From Paracoccus sp041927875 (GTDB lineage Bacteria > Pseudomonadota > Alphaproteobacteria > Rhodobacterales > Rhodobacteraceae): 64,000 nt of DNA. The stretch lies in NCBI RefSeq assembly GCF_041927875.1, contig NZ_JBHFHN010000011.1; one strand, 5' to 3'. The notes beneath the pieces were generated by a model. It was given only the letters and a program-made list of their open reading frames with translations. It did not search any database and had not been told where the DNA came from. Below are positions 58,910-64,000 of the stretch, one piece after another. A program made the translations under genes and the position numbers. Position 1 is the stretch's first letter; every line of letters starts with the position of its first letter.

Positions 58910-60433
58910 TCAATCCAGCGGCTTGAAGTTCAGCGCCGCACCATCCTTGATGCCGCTGAACCAACGCGAAGTCACGGTCTTGGTCTTGGTATAGAACCGC
59001 AGCGCATCCGGACCATACTGGTTCAGATCGCCAAAGGCCGACTTCTTCCAGCCGCCGAAGCTGTAATAGGACAGGGGCACCGGGATCGGGAAGTTGATGC
59101 CGACCATGCCGACATTCACCCGGCTGGCGAAATCGCGCGCGGTATCACCATCGGCGGTGAAGATCGCCGTGCCATTGCCATATTCGTTGTCCATCACCAG
59201 TTGCAGCGCATCGTCGTAATTCTTGCGCCGCACCACCGACAGCACCGGGCCAAAGATCTCTTGCTTGTAGATCTCCATCTCGGGGGTCACGTTGTCGAAC
59301 AGGGTGGGGCCAACGTAAAAGCCGTTCTCATAGCCCTGGATCTTCAGCCCGCGCCCGTCGACGACCAGCGTGGCACCTGCCGCCTCGCCGCTGTCGATCA
59401 GCCCGACGATCCGGTCGCGCGCCTGGGCGGTGATGACCGGGCCGAAATCGACATCATCGCCCGCCGTATAGGGGCCGACCTTCAGCTTTTCGATCTTCGG
59501 CACCAGCCGCTCGATCAGCGCCTCGGCGGTGCCTTCGCCCACCGGAACGGCCACCGAAATCGCCATGCAGCGTTCGCCCGCCGCACCGAAACCGGCACCG
59601 ACCAGGGCATCGGCGGCCTTGTCCATGTCGGCATCGGGCATGATGATCATGTGGTTCTTGGCGCCGCCAAAGCACTGGGCGCGCTTGCCGTTGGTGCAGG
59701 CCCGGCCATAGATATATTGCGCAATCGGGGTCGAGCCGACAAAGCCCACGGCCTGAACGGTATCATTGTCCAGGATCGCATCGACGCAACCCTTGTCGCC
59801 ATTCACCACCTGCAAGACGCCATCGGGCAGCCCGGCTTCCTGCATCAGTTCGGCCAGCCGGATCGAGGTCGAGGGGCAGCGCTCGGACGGTTTCAGCACC
59901 ATCGCATTGCCCGCCACCAGCGCCGGGGCCATCTTCCACAGCGGGATCATCGCCGGAAAGTTGAACGGCGTGATCCCCGCGACCACGCCCAGGGGCTGAC
60001 GCATCGAATGCAGGTCGATGCCGGGGCCGGCATTGTCGGTGAACTCGCCCTTCAGCATGGCCGGGGCGCCCATGCAGACCTCGACCACCTCAAGCCCGCG
60101 CTGCACGTCGCCCCGCGCATCGGGCAGGGTCTTGCCATGTTCGCGGCTGACCAGATCGGCCAATTCGTCCATGTGCTGATTGATCAGATCGGCGAATTTC
60201 ATGATGACGCGGGCGCGGCGTTGCGGGTTGGTCGCGGCCCAGGCGGGCTGGGCTTTGGCGGCCTCGGCCACGGCGTGATCCAGCTCGGCCTGGGTCGCCA
60301 GCGCGACACGGGCCTGCACCTCGCCGGTGGCGGGGTTCAGCACATCGGCAAAGCGGCCGGATTTGCCCGCCACCAGCTTGCCATTGATCCAATGCCCGAT
60401 TTCCTTCCCAGTCTCTTTCCCAGTCTCTGTCAC
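58910..60433 (-). CDS. mmsA: Methylmalonate-semialdehyde dehydrogenase (CoA-acylating)
   Basis: MmsA converts methylmalonate semialdehyde to propionyl-CoA in valine, thymine and inositol breakdown, with NAD and CoA. Aldehyde dehydrogenase features: ITPFNFPAMIPLWKMAPALV, VGFVGSTPIAQYIYG, and the catalytic Cys in FGAAGERCMAISVAVPVG. The GTG at 60433 with GAGG seven bases before it gives 507 residues. Residues 2-10 are a short repeat (TETGKETGKE) encoded by two perfect 12-bp copies at 60405-60428. Divergent from a LysR regulator. Confidence 0.93.
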   Translation of the reverse strand: MTETGKETGKEIGHWINGKLVAGKSGRFADVLNPATGEVQARVALATQAELDHAVAEAAKAQPAWAATNPQRRARVIMKFADLINQHMDELADLVSREHGKTLPDARGDVQRGLEVVEVCMGAPAMLKGEFTDNAGPGIDLHSMRQPLGVVAGITPFNFPAMIPLWKMAPALVAGNAMVLKPSERCPSTSIRLAELMQEAGLPDGVLQVVNGDKGCVDAILDNDTVQAVGFVGSTPIAQYIYGRACTNGKRAQCFGGAKNHMIIMPDADMDKAADALVGAGFGAAGERCMAISVAVPVGEGTAEALIERLVPKIEKLKVGPYTAGDDVDFGPVITAQARDRIVGLIDSGEAAGATLVVDGRGLKIQGYENGFYVGPTLFDNVTPEMEIYKQEIFGPVLSVVRRKNYDDALQLVMDNEYGNGTAIFTADGDTARDFASRVNVGMVGINFPIPVPLSYYSFGGWKKSAFGDLNQYGPDALRFYTKTKTVTSRWFSGIKDGAALNFKPLD

Positions 60434-60510
60434 GGCGCGTCCTCCTGTTCGCTCCCGCGCAGAATAGCCTTGCATTTTCGTGCTGAGAACCACCAGATCG
60501 GCAAAAGCGT

Positions 60511-60526
60511 TTTGCATTCATGCAAA
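60511..60526. promoter_or_regulatory. Likely LysR-type operator between mmsA and its regulator
   Basis: TTTGCAT-TC-ATGCAAA is a perfect inverted repeat in the 101-base divergent region, directly before the regulator's ribosome site; a further TTGCAT half-site lies near 60470. Confidence 0.55.
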
Positions 60527-60534
60527 GGTGGGCA

Positions 60535-61479
60535 ATGCAGCCGGATTGGGATGACCTGCGGATTTTCCTGGCCGTCGCGCGGGCCGAGGGGCTGTCGGGC
60601 GCGGGCCGCCGTCTGGGTCTGGATGCCGCCACCGTGGGGCGCCGCATCGCCCGGCTGGAACAGGCACTGGCGGTGCGGCTGTTTGCGAAATCGCCCCAGG
60701 GCTATGCGCTGACCGATGACGGTGCGCGCCTGATCCCCCATGCCGAGGCCGCCGAGGCCGCACTTGCCGCCGGAGCCGAGGCCCTGGGCGGCGAAACCGG
60801 TCGCCTGACCGGCCAGTTGCGCGTCGGTGCGCCCGACGGCTGCGCCAATTACCTGCTGCCGCAGGTCTGCGCGGCGATCTGCGACGATCATCCGGGGCTG
60901 GACATCCAGATCGTCGCGCTGCCCCGCGTCTTCAACCTGTCGCGGCGCGAGGCTGACCTGGCGATCACCGTCAGCCCGCCCAAGGCCGGGCGGCTGACCG
61001 TGCAGCGATTGACCGATTACCGCCTGCATCTGGCCGCCGACCGCGACTGGCTGGCGCGCCATGCCCCGATCGCCAGCCCCGCCGACCTGGGGGCGCACCG
61101 CATCGTCGGCTATATTCCCGACCTGATTTTCGACAGCGAACTGGATTATCTGGCCGAGGTCGGCCTGCGCCCGCCGGGCCTCGCCTCGAACTCGGTAGCG
61201 GTGCAATTGATGGCGCTGCGGGCCGGGGCAGGGGTCGGCATCGTGCATGATTTCGCGCTGCCATTTGCGCCGGGGCTGCGGCGGATCCTGACCGGCGCGG
61301 TCAGCCTGTCGCGGTCGTTCTGGCTGGTCCGCCATGTCGATGACCGCCGGTCCGACCGCATGAACCGGCTGGCCGAGGCCCTGGGCCAGGGCCTGCGCCG
61401 CGAGGTCGCCCGGCTGGAGGCCGCCGTCGATGCGGCGGAATCTGCCACCGAAGATGCAGGCGCGGTTCGCGGGGCTTGA
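60535..61479 (+). CDS. LysR-family transcriptional regulator
   Basis: A 314-residue regulator: winged helix-turn-helix at residues 3-65 (DDLRIFLAVARAEGLSGAGR, LDAATVGRRIARLEQAL) and a C-terminal effector domain (LRVGAPDGCANYLLPQVCAA). AAGGTGGG precedes the ATG at 60535. Divergent orientation to mmsA with a palindrome between them indicates control of mmsA, perhaps in response to a valine-pathway intermediate; the effector is unknown. Confidence 0.88.
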   Translation: MQPDWDDLRIFLAVARAEGLSGAGRRLGLDAATVGRRIARLEQALAVRLFAKSPQGYALTDDGARLIPHAEAAEAALAAGAEALGGETGRLTGQLRVGAPDGCANYLLPQVCAAICDDHPGLDIQIVALPRVFNLSRREADLAITVSPPKAGRLTVQRLTDYRLHLAADRDWLARHAPIASPADLGAHRIVGYIPDLIFDSELDYLAEVGLRPPGLASNSVAVQLMALRAGAGVGIVHDFALPFAPGLRRILTGAVSLSRSFWLVRHVDDRRSDRMNRLAEALGQGLRREVARLEAAVDAAESATEDAGAVRGA

Positions 61480-61555
61480 CAGATGGACCGGTGGTCGCAA
61501 CCCTGAACTCAACCGGCGGCTGCGCGCCGGGATCGCCAAACCGGGGGACCATCCG

Positions 61556-62002
61556 ATGCTTGTTCAGAACATCCTGTCGATGAAGGCCGAAAAGGGCGCG
61601 TCCGAGGCGGCGATCACGGTGCGGCCCGGATCGCTGGTCAGCGAGGCGGCGGCGCTTTTGTCGCGCCACCGGATCGGCGCGGTGATCGTCTCGCCCGATG
61701 GTTTGACGGTGGCGGGGATTCTGTCGGAACGCGACATCGTGCGCGAACTGGGCAAATCGGGCGCGGCGGCGCTGTCGATGCCGGTCGATGATCTGATGAC
61801 GCGCAAGGTCGCGGGCTGCGCCAGATCCGACAGCGCCCTTGCCGTGCTGGAGCGGATGACCGAGGGCCGGTTCCGCCACATGCCGGTGATGGAGGACGAC
61901 CGGATGATCGACGTCATCTCGATCGGCGATGCGGTCGCGGCGCGGCTGAAGCAATTGGCGATGGAAAACCGCGCGCTTGAGGGGATGATCATGGGCGCCT
62001 GA
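61556..62002 (+). CDS. Tandem CBS-domain protein
   Basis: The 148 residues are two CBS motifs forming a Bateman module: AITVRPGSLVSEAAALLSRH, GILSERDIVRELG in the first and MPVDDLMTRKVAGCARSDSA, RHMPVMEDDRMIDVISIGDA in the second. Such stand-alone modules bind adenine nucleotides or NAD and regulate partners. The start at 61556 matches the family; upstream sequence in frame overlaps the LysR gene. The last helix (LKQLAMENRALEGMIMG) is typical. Confidence 0.88.
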   Translation: MLVQNILSMKAEKGASEAAITVRPGSLVSEAAALLSRHRIGAVIVSPDGLTVAGILSERDIVRELGKSGAAALSMPVDDLMTRKVAGCARSDSALAVLERMTEGRFRHMPVMEDDRMIDVISIGDAVAARLKQLAMENRALEGMIMGA

Positions 62003-62452
62003 AGCCCGCTCGGGGCGCTGCGACGCGGTGGACGTCGCGGCTCTGTGCTGGGCTGTCGAGGTTCGGGAACCATGGCTACTTGGCCCTGATCCCCGGGCCG
62101 GTGTCGGCCCCGATGTCGGCCAAGGCGGACATGGCGGCGGCAGCGTTGACGCCTGGCGAGCGATGCGCTGCCCGTGGTTTCGGTCGCGAGGCAGGGCGCG
62201 GGTCGCGGCGGTGCAAACGGGCGCAGGCTGTGGCGGCAGGGGCGGGACCGAGAGCTTCAAGGCTCCGGCGTGGCTGACGCGCCCCATTCCGCAACCGATC
62301 GCCCCGACGCCGCGCCTTTGGCGCGATGCTGCGGCGCGGCAATTTTGTCTTGATTTTTGCGCCGCTTTCGCATCGGGTGACGGTGACGATTCCGTGACCG
62401 GGTGGTCGGCCTTGATCCTGCGCCGCCCGTCACGCTGACCAAGGGGGCGTGA
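62003..62452. other. 450-base gene-free region with strong hairpins
   Basis: No convincing gene on either strand. Near 62058-62110 the sequence can form GGTTC-GG-GAACC and GGCCC...GGGCC hairpins and is compact and GC-rich, which might be a structured RNA (for example 6S-like). Bases 62340-62365 are T-rich (TTTTGTCTTGATTTTTGC) and may hold the coaD promoter. Confidence 0.3.
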
Positions 62453-62947
62453 ATGCGCATCGGCCTTTATCCTGGCACTTTCGATCCCGTCACATTGGGC
62501 CATCTTGACATCATCCAGCGCGCTACCGCTTTGGTGGATCGGTTGGTGATCGGTGTCGCCATCAACCGCGACAAGGGCCCGCTGTTCACGCTGGAAGAGC
62601 GGGTGGCGATGGTCGAGGCCGAATGTGCCGAAATCTCAGCCCGGACCGGCTGTCAGATCATCGCGCATCCGTTTGAAAACCTGCTGATCGATTGCGCCCG
62701 CGATGTGGGCGCGCAGGTCATCATTCGCGGGCTGCGCGCGGTCGCCGATTTTGAATACGAATTTCAGATGGTTGGCATGAACCGCGCGCTGGATTCCAGT
62801 GTCGAGACGGTGTTTCTGATGGCCGATGCGCGCAGGCAGGCGATTGCCTCGAAGCTGGTCAAGGAGATCGCGCGGCTGGGCGGTGATGTGTCGCGTTTCG
62901 TCACCCCCGCCGTCGACCGGGCCTTGCGCGAGCGGTATCAGCGATAG
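62453..62947 (+). CDS. coaD: Phosphopantetheine adenylyltransferase
   Basis: CoaD makes dephospho-CoA from 4'-phosphopantetheine and ATP, the penultimate step of coenzyme A synthesis. Nucleotidyltransferase signatures: YPGTFDPVTLGHLDIIQRA with the T/HxGH-type motif, and IRGLRAVADFEYEFQMVGMN; the ISSxxxR-like segment appears as IASKLVKEIARLGGDVSRFV. The 164 residues are standard. GGGGGCG before the ATG is the ribosome site. Confidence 0.95.
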   Translation: MRIGLYPGTFDPVTLGHLDIIQRATALVDRLVIGVAINRDKGPLFTLEERVAMVEAECAEISARTGCQIIAHPFENLLIDCARDVGAQVIIRGLRAVADFEYEFQMVGMNRALDSSVETVFLMADARRQAIASKLVKEIARLGGDVSRFVTPAVDRALRERYQR

Positions 62948-63324
62948 CGCAGCACCCCAAGGGCCAATCCCCCGCCCGTGACAGGTCACTCGCCGGATGG
63001 GAATACGGTCAGCACCCGCACCGGGCGGCGGCCAAGGCGGCGTGCGCGCAAGCCGCAGGGGCGCCTGCGCCAAGGCGCCGTGCAGCCCCATCGGCCAAGT
63101 TGTTGGGCGCCAGGCCTGCGGGCGGACTGCGCGCCCGGCCAGCAGCCGGCAGATCGCCGCCCAGACAGCCGCCAGCCAACCGATGACCAGCCTGTCAAGC
63201 GGTCCCTGTTTCCCGCGGCTGATCCGACCCATGCCTTGCCACCTTGCGATTCGTCAGGGGCAGGATGGCAAACGGAGCTTAACGCGCGGTTAAGCCCCGT
63301 CGGCTGTCGTGGAAAAAGCCCGCC
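62948..63324. other. 377-base region without a clear gene
   Basis: A minus-strand frame of 70 codons (63198-62986) and an overlapping hydrophobic frame starting at 63232 exist, but neither has a ribosome site nor recognisable family features. A CtrA-like palindrome lies at its right end (63277-63295), pointing toward these frames. Confidence 0.3.
63277..63295. promoter_or_regulatory. CtrA-like palindrome TTAA-N7-TTAA
   Basis: TTAA (63279-63282) and TTAA (63290-63293) with seven bases between fit the full CtrA recognition form; the wider site GCTTAAC-GCGCG-GTTAAGC is a perfect inverted repeat. It lies downstream of two genes, so its function is unclear; a terminator hairpin is the alternative. 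Confidence 0.4.
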
Positions 63325-64000
63325 CTAGCCGCGCCCGCGTCCACCGCGACGCCCGCCGCGACCGGCACTGGCGGCGGCGGCACTGGCCTCGGGGAAGGTC
63401 GCGCCCTCTTTCATCGCGTCCAGCACGCGCGAGAAGCGGATCCAGTCGGTGCCGTTCGGGTCGTGGTTCATCATCAGATTGGCGGCGCGGATCGCCTCCA
63501 TCTCTTGCGCGCGGACGGGGTTCATGATCGCACTGGTCATGCCCGCGCCGATCGCCATCGGCAGAAAAGCGGCGTTCACGCCGTGCCGGTTCGGCAGGCC
63601 GAAGCTGATGTTGGACGCACCACACGTGGTGTTCACGCCCAGCTCGTCACGCAACCGGCGCACCAGGGCAAAGACCTGCTGCCCCGCACTGGCCATCGCA
63701 CCGACCGGCATCACCAGCGGATCGACCACGATGTCATGGGCCGGAATGCCGAAATCGGCGGCGCGCTGCACGATCTTCTTCGCCACCGCGAACCGCACGT
63801 CGGGATCTTCCGAAATCCCGGTGTCGTCATTGCTGATCGCCACCACGGGGACGTTGTATTTCTTGACGAGCGGCAGCACCAGTTCCAGCCGCTCCTCCTC
63901 GCCGGTCACGCTGTTCAGCAGCGGGCGCCCCTCGCAGGTTTCCAGACCGGCCTGCAACGCGCCGGGCACCGAACTGTCGATGCACAGGGGCACATCGACC
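63325..64000 (-). CDS. Methyltetrahydrofolate:corrinoid methyltransferase (5' end outside window)
   Basis: The visible 225 residues are the C-terminal part of a pterin-binding TIM barrel of the dihydropteroate-synthase superfamily: PLCIDSSVPGALQAGLETC, VAISNDDTGISEDPDVRFAV, HDIVVDPLVMPVGAMASAGQ and TTCGASNISFGLPNRHGVNA (the NxS/ASNxSFGLP motif). It moves a methyl group between a corrinoid protein and tetrahydrofolate. The frame runs past the window edge. The last 20 residues are a Gly/Arg/Ala tail. The corrinoid protein at 33316-34014 could be its partner, though 30 kb away. Confidence 0.88.
   Translation of the reverse strand, partial: VDVPLCIDSSVPGALQAGLETCEGRPLLNSVTGEEERLELVLPLVKKYNVPVVAISNDDTGISEDPDVRFAVAKKIVQRAADFGIPAHDIVVDPLVMPVGAMASAGQQVFALVRRLRDELGVNTTCGASNISFGLPNRHGVNAAFLPMAIGAGMTSAIMNPVRAQEMEAIRAANLMMNHDPNGTDWIRFSRVLDAMKEGATFPEASAAAASAGRGGRRGGRGRG

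Noticed and set aside
62986..63198. Minus-strand frame of 70 codons after coaD
   Set aside because: No ribosome site and ambiguous with an overlapping frame; kept only as part of the gene-free region.

Overview
The window is high-GC alphaproteobacterial chromosome, most probably a Paracoccus-like member of the Rhodobacteraceae. Evidence read directly: a permuted two-piece tmRNA whose tag is ANDNRAPVALAA, an SOS box of the GTTC-N7-GTTC type before uvrA, a phaZ / phaC-phaP-phaR cluster in the order known from Paracoccus denitrificans with CTGC-N3-GCAG PhaR sites, a perM-hdaA-ppk-ppx run, argS-SPOR-nagZ-scpA-scpB, ornithine-lipid genes olsBA and a ChpT phosphotransferase.

Region 1 (1-8530) is the right part of a decayed tailed-phage genome: portal, a PBECR-like nuclease, protease/scaffold, cement protein, a major capsid gene with an amber codon, the end of a tail assembly chaperone with an intact -1 slippery heptamer, a higBA module, a tape-measure gene fused to a more distal tail protein, and pieces of a tail fibre and an antirepressor. 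At least three deletion joints weld pieces of different phage genes. It ends at the 3' half of a tRNA-Val(CAC) gene, which is the probable attachment site, followed by two identical tRNA-Asp genes.

Region 2 (8.8-25.5 kb) is core chromosome: proA, chpT, olsBA, a ZinT gene under a Zur-like operator, fumC, a methyltransferase, sspB, a PepSY protein, ssrA, then ppx, ppk, hdaA, perM (all minus) and proS. Region 3 (25.5-29.3 kb) is accessory: two secreted-type Hint-domain proteins sharing 440 identical bp, a 17-G tract, clustered short repeats and a rhodanese.

Region 4 (29.4-44.4 kb) holds uvrA, a protein made of two copies of an undescribed domain, a corrinoid protein, a radical SAM protein, argS-SPOR-nagZ-scpA-scpB, a DEAD-box helicase and guaA. 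Region 5 (44.5-52 kb) holds a very long OmpA-family protein, a VWA protein, a broken DedA gene, an M48 protease, and a membrane protein with a GHSSG motif overlapping a cytochrome P450.

Region 6 (52-61.5 kb) is storage and carbon metabolism: phaZ, phaC, phaP, phaR, an RTX lipase-like protein, mmsA and a divergent LysR regulator. The window closes with a CBS protein, coaD and the 3' part of a methyltetrahydrofolate:corrinoid methyltransferase, a plausible partner of the corrinoid protein 30 kb away. No insertion sequence, CRISPR array or replication origin was seen.
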